From: Anoxybacteroides voinovskiense
Lineage (GTDB): Bacteria; Bacillota; Bacilli; Bacillales; Anoxybacillaceae
Direction: 5' to 3'
Assembly: GCF_014196205.1 (NCBI RefSeq)
Contig: NZ_JACIDE010000011.1
Span: forward strand, 36,760 to 100,759
DNA length: 64,000 bases
The translations under genes were made by a program, and so were the position numbers. Shown piece by piece: positions 56,373 through 64,000 of the stretch. The notes below the pieces were generated by a model, which was not told where the DNA came from, ran no database searches, and worked only from the letters and a program-made list of their open reading frames with translations. Position 1 is the stretch's first letter; each line of letters begins with the position of its first letter.

Positions 56373-57878
56373 ATGGTGAGCAAACAAACGAAAACAGATG
56401 TCATTTTGATTGGCGCGGGGATTATGAGTGCAACGTTAGGGACATTGCTGAAAGAATTAGCGCCGGGGTGGGACATTACCGTCTTTGAAAGACTAGGGCA
56501 ACCAGCAGATGAAAGTTCAAACGAATGGAATAATGCTGGAACGGGTCATGCCGCACTTTGTGAATTAAACTACACAGTCGAAAAACCGGATGGGTCGATT
56601 GATGTAAGTAAAGCGATTAAAATTAACGAACAGTTTCACGAGTCATTGCAATTTTGGTCTTATCTTGTACAAAACAACCGCATTCGCAATCCAAAAGACT
56701 TTATTATGCCGCTTCCGCATATGAGCTTTGTGCAGGGGGAAGAAAATGTCGCGTTTTTAAAGAAACGGTTTGACGCATTAGCGAGCAATCCGTTATTTCA
56801 CGGAATGGAATTTTCCGATGATCCGCAAACGCTAAACGAATGGATTCCGCTCATGATGGAAGATCGCATCGTCACAGAGCCAATCGCCGCGACAAAAATC
56901 GAATCAGGTACAGACGTCAACTTCGGTGCGTTAACGCGCATGTTGTTTGACTACTTAGCGGACAAAGGGGTCGATATTCGATATTACCGTCATGTGGACG
57001 ATATGAAACGGACAAGTGATGGTTTATGGGAAGTCAAAGTGCGCCATTTAATGAGCGGGGAAGTCGAACGTTATACGGCGAAATTCGTCTTTATCGGTGC
57101 TGGCGGCGGAAGTTTGCATTTATTGCAAAAATCTGGCATTCCTGAAGGGAAAGGCATCGGCGGCTTTCCGGTGAGCGGACTATTTATGGTATGTAATAAT
57201 CCAGCAGTCGTCGAACAACATCATGCGAAAGTGTACGGAAAAGCGAAAGTCGGGGCGCCGCCAATGTCCGTTCCGCATTTAGATACGCGCTTTATTGATA
57301 ATCGAAAAATGCTATTATTCGGTCCGTTTGCCGGCTTTTCGCCAAAGTTTTTAAAGAACGGCTCGATGTTCGACTTACTCACGTCTGTCAAGCCGCATAA
57401 CCTTGTGACGATGCTTGCGGCAGGGGCGAAAAATATACCGTTGACGAAATATTTAATCGAGCAAGTAATGTTATCGAAAGAACAGCGTATGGAAGAATTG
57501 CGCGAATTTATTCCGAACGCGAAAAGCGAAGATTGGGAGTTAGTTGTCGCCGGACAGCGTGTGCAAGTCATTAAAGATACGGAAACGGGCGGAAAAGGCA
57601 CGCTTCAATTTGGTACAGAAGTCGTTGCGGCACACGATGGCTCCGTCGCTGCTTTGCTTGGCGCGTCCCCAGGCGCTTCGACCGCTGTCCATGTCATGCT
57701 GGAAGTGATCGAAAAATGCTTCCCAGAACAAATGAAAGCATGGGAGCCGAAAATTAAAGAAATGATTCCTTCCTACGGCGTGTCGCTCATGAAAAACGAA
57801 ACGCTTTTACGCGACGTCCAAGCGCTCGCCGCGCAAACGCTTGGTTTAAAAGAAACCGCGGCGCTAGAACTTGTTTAA
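56373..57878 (+). CDS. mqo: Malate:quinone oxidoreductase
   Basis: Mqo oxidises malate to oxaloacetate at the membrane and passes electrons to menaquinone. The 501-residue FAD protein has the N-terminal dinucleotide motif [14 protein letters not shown] near residue 10, [14 protein letters not shown], and the family segment [15 protein letters not shown]. An AAGGGGG site precedes the ATG. It offers an alternative to NAD-malate dehydrogenase. Confidence 0.97.
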   Translation: MVSKQTKTDVILIGAGIMSATLGTLLKELAPGWDITVFERLGQPADESSNEWNNAGTGHAALCELNYTVEKPDGSIDVSKAIKINEQFHESLQFWSYLVQNNRIRNPKDFIMPLPHMSFVQGEENVAFLKKRFDALASNPLFHGMEFSDDPQTLNEWIPLMMEDRIVTEPIAATKIESGTDVNFGALTRMLFDYLADKGVDIRYYRHVDDMKRTSDGLWEVKVRHLMSGEVERYTAKFVFIGAGGGSLHLLQKSGIPEGKGIGGFPVSGLFMVCNNPAVVEQHHAKVYGKAKVGAPPMSVPHLDTRFIDNRKMLLFGPFAGFSPKFLKNGSMFDLLTSVKPHNLVTMLAAGAKNIPLTKYLIEQVMLSKEQRMEELREFIPNAKSEDWELVVAGQRVQVIKDTETGGKGTLQFGTEVVAAHDGSVAALLGASPGASTAVHVMLEVIEKCFPEQMKAWEPKIKEMIPSYGVSLMKNETLLRDVQALAAQTLGLKETAALELV

Positions 57879-57886
57879 AGGATAAC

Positions 57887-57917
57887 GGCAGAAGCAAAAT
57901 AGCTTCTGTCTTTTTTG
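57887..57917 (+). terminator. Terminator after mqo
   Basis: GGCAGAAGC (57887-57895) pairs with GCTTCTGTC (57902-57910), then six T. Confidence 0.9.
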
Positions 57918-57953
57918 TATTGTTGCTATAATGGAAGAAAAGGAAGTGAATGT

Positions 57954-58133
57954 ATGATTTATCTTCATTTGGTCGTCTTGCCTATTGTCTCAGGGCTATG
58001 GTTTTTCAATGTTGTGTTGTTGTTGAAAAAACTGCACCAAGGTCGAGACATTCATAATGAAACCGTGTTAGGTACGATGTTGACGATGATTTTTGTTTTT
58101 TTCCTCATGTATGCATGGCTTGGGGTGTCATGA
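57954..58133 (+). CDS. Small membrane protein, unknown
   Basis: A 59-residue protein with two membrane helices (about 5-22 and 39-57) and a short basic loop with K-K-L-H-Q-G-R-D. The ATG at 57954 follows AAGGAAGTGA. I do not recognise a named family. It lies directly before the candidate structured RNAs. Confidence 0.65.
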   Translation: MIYLHLVVLPIVSGLWFFNVVLLLKKLHQGRDIHNETVLGTMLTMIFVFFLMYAWLGVS

Positions 58134-58137
58134 ATGC

Positions 58138-58289
58138 TTGACAATACCGGCGTAATAGATAAAAATGACACAAAGCGTTCAGAGGAACAGGCAGCCATCG
58201 CCCTCGATGGAGATGCGGGAGTGCCAACCCGCCTGAAGTTTTGTGGATGGAGTGGATCCATAGCGGGAGGGGCTATGGATTTTTGTTTT
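58138..58289 (+). ncRNA. Candidate structured RNA 1 (promoter, three-way junction, terminator)
   Basis: TTGACA at 58138-58143 with a weak -10 (TAAAAA, 58160-58165) would start an RNA near 58172. The RNA has an outer helix CAAA-x3-TTCAG (58171-58182) with CTGAA-x2-TTTG (58233-58243) enclosing two hairpins, CCATCG-CCCT-CGATGG (58195-58210) and GCGGG-N8-CCCGC (58215-58232). An intrinsic terminator follows (ATCCATAGC 58256-58264 with GCTATGGAT 58272-58280, then five T). The terminator is 340 bases from the next gene, so it looks like a free small RNA or orphan riboswitch-like element. I could not match it to a known family. Confidence 0.6.
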
Positions 58290-58336
58290 ACCACTATGCA
58301 ATAGGCGAGCTCGTTGCGTTACAAGGATGGTGTGTG

Positions 58337-58443
58337 TTGACATGTCGTGTTTTTGTTGTATAATTGTGCATAGAATAAACGCTGTCGTTCATACGGACGG
58401 CAGGTCAAGAAGGGAGCGGCATCGTGTCGCTCCTTTTGTTTTT
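58337..58443 (+). ncRNA. Candidate small RNA 2 (about 72 nt) with consensus promoter and terminator
   Basis: A consensus promoter (TTGACA 58337-58342, 16 bases, TATAAT 58359-58364) starts an RNA near 58371. It has a hairpin GCTGTC-N9-GACGGC (58381-58401), the single-stranded purine-rich segment AGGTCAAGAAGGG and an intrinsic terminator (GGAGCG 58413-58418 with CGCTCC 58428-58433, then TTTTGTTTTT). No start codon with a ribosome site lies between the promoter and terminator. The AAGAAGGGAG segment could pair with C/U-rich targets. Confidence 0.65.
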
Positions 58444-58451
58444 ATTGATGA

Positions 58452-58495
58452 AATGCCCCCTTCCTTGGCAGTGAGGGAGGGGGATTGCTTTTTAT
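58452..58495 (+). terminator. Second GC-rich hairpin downstream of RNA 2
   Basis: AAT-CCCCC-CC (58452-58464) pairs imperfectly with GG-GGGG-ATT (58475-58486), followed by GCTTTTTATT. It may back up the RNA 2 terminator and shield the defence operon from read-through. Confidence 0.55.
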
Positions 58496-58629
58496 TATAG
58501 TTGCAGAGTTTTTTCTCGTATTGACGCACGTTTCCGACTAATTTCGACAGTTTTTGTCATCTTTATTTTGATACAATAAAACCATGTCGAAATAGGTTTT
58601 AACTAACAAATAAGGAGTTCCGATGTTAC

Positions 58630-61600
58630 ATGTCCAAAGGAATGATTGATAACAAGCAACGTGGTTTAGTAGGAGATGCGCTCAAAAAGCATATGCAAAA
58701 AGGAAGCAAACTCTCTATTGCGGCAGCTCATTTTACGTTATATGCTTTTGTAGAATTAAAAAAGGAGCTTTCACAAATCGAGGAGTTGCGTTTCATTTTT
58801 ACGGAACCAGCATTTGTGAGGGGCAATCATTTAGCGAATGAAAAAATCGCAAAAAACGAAACATTGTTATACGGTGTGGAAGAAGAGCAAAAATATAAAG
58901 CCGAGCTAAACCAAGCGTACATAGCAAAAGAGTTTGCGAAATGGTTGAAGCAAAAAGCGAAAATAAAATCGGTTACTACGCGCAAAATTGAAGGCGGGCT
59001 ATACCATGTCCAAAATAAAGACGGAACGCAAATTGGATTGGTCGGTGGCGCTCCTTTTTCGAGCCCAGGACTAGGCTACAGCAACTCGTCCAACATGTAT
59101 ATTAACACGATTACGGATGATGAAAAGGAGAATATGGAATTATTACGCCAATTTGATGATATTTGGAAAAACGAGTATGCCTTGCAAGATGTAAAGGAGC
59201 AAATTTTGCGCCAATTAGAGGTATTGTACCAAGAGCACACACCCGAATTCATTTATTTTGTTACACTTTACAATCTTTTTAAAGATTTTCTGCAAGAAAC
59301 GCGCGATTACAGCACGTTACAAACGAAAACGGGCTTTGAAAAGACAACGATTTGGAATAAACTTTATGACTTTCAGCGCGATGGTGTGGTTGGAGCGATT
59401 AATAAAATTGAAACATATGGAGGCTGCATTATTGCTGATAGCGTCGGATTAGGAAAAACATTTGAAGCATTGGCAATCATTAAATATTACGAATTACGAA
59501 ATCATCGCGTTCTTGTGCTTGCACCAAAAAAACTACGCGAAAACTGGGAAATTTACCGCGCGAATGACAAGCGAAATATTTTGCTAGAAGACCGCTTCTC
59601 TTATGATTTGCTAAATCATACCGATCTGTCGCGCAAAAGCGGATATAGCGGAAACATTAATTTAGAATACGTCAACTGGGGAAATTACGATTTAGTCGTC
59701 ATTGATGAATCGCACAATTTCCGTAACAATGACCCGCGGAAAAGCCATATTACTCGCTATTCACGTTTAATGAACGATATTATTAAAGCAGGCGTGAAAA
59801 CAAAAGTGTTGATGCTTTCCGCAACTCCTGTTAACAACAAACTGGACGATTTAAAAAACCAAATTGCTTTCATTACGGAAGGGAATGATAAAGCATTAGC
59901 GGAAACCGCCAATATTAAAAGCATTAACCAAACGATTCGCCGTGCACAGTCGCAATTTAAAAAATGGAGTAACTTACCTGAAGAAGAACGAACGACAGAA
60001 CGACTATTGGATATGCTGAGCTGGGACTATTTTACATTGCTTGATTCACTAACGATTGCTCGCTCGCGCCGTCATATTGAAAAATATTATAATGTAAACG
60101 CGATCGGGAAATTCCCGCAACGGTTAAAGCCGATCAATATAAAAGAGACGATTGATGCAAATCATGAATTCCCATCGCTCGCTATCATTAATAACGATAT
60201 TTTACGTTTGCGGTTTGCGCTTTATTCGCCGATGAAATACATTTTACCGCATAAGCAGGCGTTTTATCACGAAAAATACGACACGAAAGTCGCCAATGGA
60301 CGTGTGCTTAAACAAACAGACCGTGAAAACAATCTCGTCTATTTAATGAAAACGAACTTATTAAAGCGTTTAGAAAGCAGCATCTACTCTTTCTCGCTAA
60401 CATTAAAAAGTATTATTGAACAAATTGATACTCAATTGTCTAGGATCGAGAACGAGGCTACTAACATTGGCGAGTTGGCTGAGATTGACATGGAAGACGA
60501 TGAATTAGAAGAAGCATTTGTCGGGGCAAAAGTGAAAATCGCCCTGCGTGATATCGATCGTATCCGTTGGAAGCAAGATTTACTATATGATCGTACCATT
60601 CTACAAAAGTTATTGGATTATGCTAGCCAAGTGACACCGGAACGCGACCAAAAAATGTTGACGCTTAAAAAGATGATTCAACAGAAAATCGCACACCCAA
60701 TCAATGGACAAAATAAAAAGATACTCATTTTTACGGCGTTTGCCGATACCGCAAAATACTTATATGAACATTTGCATCGCTGGATTCGGCAAGAGTTCCA
60801 TCTTCACTGTGCAGTAGTGACAGGGAAAGACCGGCCGAAAACGACGTTTCCGATGCAAAAAACGGACTTTAATAACGTTTTAATGCATTTTTCTCCTACG
60901 TCGAAAGAGAGAAGAAAACTAATGCCTGATATGACAGACGAAATTGACATTTTAATTGCGACAGACTGTATTTCGGAAGGACAAAACTTGCAAGACTGTG
61001 ATTATTTAATTAACTACGATATTCACTGGAATCCGGTGCGCATTATTCAACGGTTTGGCCGGATTGACCGAATTGGAAGCAAAAACGAGCAAATTCAGCT
61101 TGTGAACTTTTGGCCGCCAATGGAACTCGACGAGTACATCAACCTTGTCGGTAGAGTAAAAGACCGTATGGCAATTCTCGATATTTCATCGACCGGGGAA
61201 GAAGATGTCCTTTCTGGCAACAGCAACGAAATGAAAGACCTTGAGTATCGGAGAAAACAACTGGAAAAACTACAAAGCGAAGTAATAGATTTAGAAGATA
61301 TTTCTGGAAATATTTCGCTAACCGACTTTACGATGGATGATTTTCGCATGGACTTATTGAATTTTATGAAACAAAACAAAGAAATGATCGAAACAGCACC
61401 TTTCGGACTGTTTAGTATTACAACCAATAAAAATGAAAAACTAAGAGACGACATTCATCTAGGGGTTATTTTTTGTTTAAAGCAAATCAATCATTTTACG
61501 ACTACCCATGAACAAAACACCCTTCACCCGTACTACTTAGTGTATATGAAAGAAAATGGAGAAGTATTATACAACCACGTCCATGTGAAAAAAATTTTGG

Positions 61601-61863
61601 ATTTATACCGGTCATTATGCCACGGAAAAAACGAAATAGAAAACCGGTTATATGCGGCATTTTACGAGGAAACGAAAAACGGAAAAGAGATGGGCGTATA
61701 TAAACAATTGCTTGAACAAGCGGTAGAAGAGATTGTCGGAAAAATCGATCAACATGCAACGTTGAACATTTTCAGCTTAGGAAATTTAGATCAACTGATG
61801 ACAACAGCTAATACGAATTTACAAGATTTTGAAATCGTTTCTTATCTTATTATCAAAGGGTGA
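58630..61863 (+). CDS. SNF2-type helicase with PLD-like N-terminus (defence-associated)
   Basis: The 1,077-residue protein begins with a region resembling a degenerate phospholipase D domain (Y-H-V-Q-N-K-D-G near residue 126 and G-G-A-P-F-S-S-P-G-L-G near 138). A SNF2/SF2 helicase follows: Walker A D-S-V-G-L-G-K-T near 270, D-E-S-H (motif II) near 357, L-S-A-T-P near 396 and motif VI Q-R-F-G-R-I-D-R-I-G-S near 810. The C-terminal quarter is helical and unassigned. With the following DUF4391-like and type III methyltransferase genes it forms a recognised restriction-type cluster. AAGGAG lies 12 bases before the ATG. Confidence 0.88.
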   Translation: MSKGMIDNKQRGLVGDALKKHMQKGSKLSIAAAHFTLYAFVELKKELSQIEELRFIFTEPAFVRGNHLANEKIAKNETLLYGVEEEQKYKAELNQAYIAKEFAKWLKQKAKIKSVTTRKIEGGLYHVQNKDGTQIGLVGGAPFSSPGLGYSNSSNMYINTITDDEKENMELLRQFDDIWKNEYALQDVKEQILRQLEVLYQEHTPEFIYFVTLYNLFKDFLQETRDYSTLQTKTGFEKTTIWNKLYDFQRDGVVGAINKIETYGGCIIADSVGLGKTFEALAIIKYYELRNHRVLVLAPKKLRENWEIYRANDKRNILLEDRFSYDLLNHTDLSRKSGYSGNINLEYVNWGNYDLVVIDESHNFRNNDPRKSHITRYSRLMNDIIKAGVKTKVLMLSATPVNNKLDDLKNQIAFITEGNDKALAETANIKSINQTIRRAQSQFKKWSNLPEEERTTERLLDMLSWDYFTLLDSLTIARSRRHIEKYYNVNAIGKFPQRLKPINIKETIDANHEFPSLAIINNDILRLRFALYSPMKYILPHKQAFYHEKYDTKVANGRVLKQTDRENNLVYLMKTNLLKRLESSIYSFSLTLKSIIEQIDTQLSRIENEATNIGELAEIDMEDDELEEAFVGAKVKIALRDIDRIRWKQDLLYDRTILQKLLDYASQVTPERDQKMLTLKKMIQQKIAHPINGQNKKILIFTAFADTAKYLYEHLHRWIRQEFHLHCAVVTGKDRPKTTFPMQKTDFNNVLMHFSPTSKERRKLMPDMTDEIDILIATDCISEGQNLQDCDYLINYDIHWNPVRIIQRFGRIDRIGSKNEQIQLVNFWPPMELDEYINLVGRVKDRMAILDISSTGEEDVLSGNSNEMKDLEYRRKQLEKLQSEVIDLEDISGNISLTDFTMDDFRMDLLNFMKQNKEMIETAPFGLFSITTNKNEKLRDDIHLGVIFCLKQINHFTTTHEQNTLHPYYLVYMKENGEVLYNHVHVKKILDLYRSLCHGKNEIENRLYAAFYEETKNGKEMGVYKQLLEQAVEEIVGKIDQHATLNIFSLGNLDQLMTTANTNLQDFEIVSYLIIKG

Positions 61864-61865
61864 GA

Positions 61866-62630
61866 ATGATGGCTGGAGTTGCGTTTTATCAAATGATTGG
61901 TTTGGATTCTCACGTTCGTCCGCTTCACAAAAAACTGGATAAAAAAACATTTTACGATTTTGCGGATTTAAACAAAAAAGAAAAAGACTATATTACGAAA
62001 TATGTGGAGCGGATCGAGTTAACGTATGTATTAACGCCAAGCAACATGAATATCCAGCCGTTCATTAATGAAGAGTACCATTACGAAGGGGTTATGTTTA
62101 TTACCATTCGGCTAAGAGAAGAAGCAAAAGATAACCATGTTTCAACGATTAGTGAAGTGATTCAAGGCGCGCTTCCGAATCCGGTTGTCATCATGTTTAC
62201 GAAAAAAGAAAACATCCAAGTCCATACGTGTATAAAGCGGCGAAACAAAGTGGACCAGTCACAGGCGGTTTTAGAACAACAAGCTTACACTCCGTGGTTT
62301 CCGCTCAATGAAACGAATGAAACCGTTCGGCAGTTTATCGCTTCCGTACATATGAAAAACGTATCATTTGCGCATTTCTTTCAGTTTTATCAAGATATTC
62401 ACCGTGCTGTCCAAGCGTTTCAACATGTCGGTGCAGTTGGTGCGTTTTATATCGCAGCAAACGAACAATCGCAGCAACTGATCGCACAAATCAAGCAACT
62501 AGAAACAGAAATCGCTGCGTGGAAAGCGAAGCTAAAAAAAGAAACGCAATTTAATCGCAAAGTAGAAATGAACATGAACATTCACGAATTAACAACGCAA
62601 ATCGAACAATTAAAACAACGATTAAAATGA
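61866..62630 (+). CDS. DUF4391-like protein of the defence cluster
   Basis: The 254-residue protein has an N-terminal segment with P-L-H-K-K-L-D-K-K-T-F-Y and Y-V-E-R-I-E-L-T-Y-V-L-T-P-S-N-M-N-I, the kind of start found in DUF4391. Those proteins sit between SNF2 helicases and type III methyltransferases in many genomes. The C-terminal 45 residues form a coiled coil (L-I-A-Q-I-K-Q-L-E-T-E-I). It starts within a few bases of the helicase stop; ATG 61866 and 61869 are equally good after AAAGGGTGA. Its biochemical role is unknown. Confidence 0.72.
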   Translation: MMAGVAFYQMIGLDSHVRPLHKKLDKKTFYDFADLNKKEKDYITKYVERIELTYVLTPSNMNIQPFINEEYHYEGVMFITIRLREEAKDNHVSTISEVIQGALPNPVVIMFTKKENIQVHTCIKRRNKVDQSQAVLEQQAYTPWFPLNETNETVRQFIASVHMKNVSFAHFFQFYQDIHRAVQAFQHVGAVGAFYIAANEQSQQLIAQIKQLETEIAAWKAKLKKETQFNRKVEMNMNIHELTTQIEQLKQRLK

Positions 62631-62643
62631 AAGGGGAAAAACG

Positions 62644-63927
62644 ATGGAAAAGCTAGACGGAAAATCTTTGGATTTAGTGCAAACAAACATTGAAGCATTA
62701 AAACAGCTATTCCCAGAAGTCGTGACGGAAGGAAAAATCGATTTTGAGAAACTAAAGCTTGTGCTTGGCGAAGAAATTGAAAAAAGAAACGAGCGATACG
62801 AATTTACATGGCACGGCAAGACACAAGCCATGAAACTCGCGCAAACGCCGTCCACTGGAACGCTCAGACCAGACAAACAATCAAGCAAAAACTGGGACAC
62901 AACGGAAAACCTTTATATTGAAGGGGATAACCTCGAAGTATTGAAGCTATTGCAAAAATCATACTTTGGCAAAATTAAAATGATCTACATCGACCCGCCA
63001 TACAACACCGGAAAAGACTTTGTTTATAAAGACGACTTCCGCGATAACATTAAAAACTATAAAGAAATGACGCAGCAAACAACAAAAGCAAACACCGAAA
63101 CAAGCGGTCGGTATCATACAGACTGGTTAAATATGATGTACCCACGGTTAAAGCTGGCGAGGAATTTGTTAAGGGAAGATGGGGTTATTTTTATTAGTAT
63201 TGATGATCATGAAATTGCGAATTTGAAGAAAATTTGTGATGAGATATTTGGGGAGGATAATTTTATTGCTCAACTGATCTGGAATATCGAAGGACATACA
63301 GATAATCAGTTTGATATAAAGGTGAACCATGAATATATTCTCATGTACGTAAAAAATGTAGACTTCAAGGGATTAGCTATCGGATATGTAGTTGATCCAA
63401 ATACACGTCCTGAAAGTAATCTATGGAAAGGGTTTGCAGAAAATTCAATAACCAAAAATGGACCAGCTAATCCCCCTTCAGAAATATTATTACCTGAGGG
63501 GTTTCCTTGTGAGGTAGATGAATTATCTCTAGAGACTAGTATTGTTCCAACGCAATATTACTTAGATGTAGAAGAAACGGGCTATATTACAAGGGAAATT
63601 ACTAAGAGATATGATGTTTCTTATCCTATAAGAAAGGATCAGATGGTCGTAAAGAATGGAAAGCTTCAGAAAGCTTGCCGTGTCTATAGCGGCTGGGCTA
63701 ATGCAAATAAATTGAAACAATTTATTGAAAATGGTTTTAAGCCGATTGAAGAGGTAGATGGAAAAATCTCTTTTTATCTCTCAAAAAATGGAGTGGTCTA
63801 CTATAGGAAAGAAAGAGATCAAGCTAGACATATTCTTTCTGTTCTTAGAAACATGGGGACAACTGAGCAAAATCGTTCTCGTCTTGAGCAAATAGGTATT
63901 CATTTTGCACTGCGATCCGAAAAGTAG
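62644..63927 (+). pseudogene. Type III-like DNA (adenine-N6) methyltransferase, truncated
   Basis: The 427-residue frame begins like Mod subunits: an N-terminal helix region, G-D-N-L-E-V-L-K-L-L-Q-K-S-Y, the catalytic D-P-P-Y-N-T-G at 117-123, D-W-L-N-M-M-Y-P-R-L-K-L-A and D-G-V-I-F-I-S-I-D-D-H-E. A divergent target-recognition region follows, to about 405. It then reads R-N-M-G-T-T-E-Q-N and L-E-Q-I-G-I-H-F before switching at 63906 to six unrelated residues and a stop. In this beta-class enzyme the AdoMet motif (F-x-G-S-G) comes after that point, so the product should be inactive. The usual length is above 600 residues. Confidence 0.85.
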
Positions 63928-64000
63928 ACAGTATAAATTCAGTTCACGTGAAGGAATCAGAGTGGTAAAGCTCTGGTTCCTTTCCTTTTCTCGTCTTTTT
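63906..64000. mobile_element. Probable IS3-family insertion sequence end
   Basis: From TGCACTGCGA at 63906, the sequence continues with GAAAAGTAGACAG (63919-63931), which resembles terminal repeats of IS3-family elements (TG... with an A-rich block and GTAGACA). A hairpin GGAATCAGAG/CTCTGGTTCC lies at about 63954-63980. The break in the methyltransferase frame falls exactly here. The rest of the element is beyond the window, so the family is a tentative call. Confidence 0.5.

Noticed and set aside
58052..58294. An 80-residue minus-strand frame over candidate RNA 1
   Set aside because: It has no good ribosome site, and it is read across paired RNA stems and a terminator, which explain the sequence better.

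Overview
The window looks like chromosome of a moderately thermophilic, spore-forming Bacillaceae, most like Anoxybacillus or Parageobacillus. The grounds are a fairly AT-rich composition, Bacillus-type ribosome binding sites, small acid-soluble spore proteins, sirA and a Spo0E-like phosphatase, and a gene order (hflX, ynbB, glnR, glnA, lexA, yneA, yneB, ynzC, tkt, sirA, yneF, ynzD, ccdA, yneI, ccdC, yneK, sspP, sspO, acnA) that follows the Bacillus subtilis ynb/yne/cit region.

Layout. 1-7.9 kb: end of hflX, the glnRA nitrogen operon, the divergent SOS pair lexA/yneA with three LexA boxes, yneB, ynzC and transketolase. 7.9-11.0 kb: an accessory insertion that splits the usual tkt-sirA neighbourhood. 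It holds a decayed IS66-like element nested in a decayed IS21-like element, a secreted protein of unknown function next to a small two-helix membrane protein, a zinc-ribbon frame without a start codon, and a tandem repeat array. 11-23 kb: sirA, yneF, an asymmetric BmrCD-type ABC exporter, a Spo0E-like phosphatase, the ccd cytochrome c genes, spore proteins (sspP, sspO, sspL) and aconitase. 23-30 kb: small housekeeping and unknown genes, a cold-shock gene with a long leader, a Spo0M-like protein, and glpK behind a cre site and a leader terminator.

29.5-44 kb is a signalling and sugar-uptake block. It has a PAS-GAF-PAS-GGDEF-EAL protein with Spo0A boxes upstream, two chemoreceptors, and between them a membrane-anchored sugar-binding sensor, LytS-type kinase and AraC-type response regulator directly upstream of a xylFGH-type ABC importer. 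44-50 kb is an oligopeptide ABC importer (oppDFBCA). 50-58 kb: a thioesterase, proline catabolism (PucR-type regulator, P5C dehydrogenase, proline dehydrogenase), mscL, membrane proteins and mqo.

58.1-64 kb: two short, promoter- and terminator-bounded structured RNAs lie in front of a defence locus: a PLD/SNF2-type helicase, a DUF4391-like protein and a type III-like DNA methyltransferase. The methyltransferase frame is broken after its target-recognition region by what looks like the end of an IS3-family insertion sequence, before its AdoMet-binding motif. The two RNA candidates, the broken methyltransferase and the nested insertion sequences are the least ordinary content.
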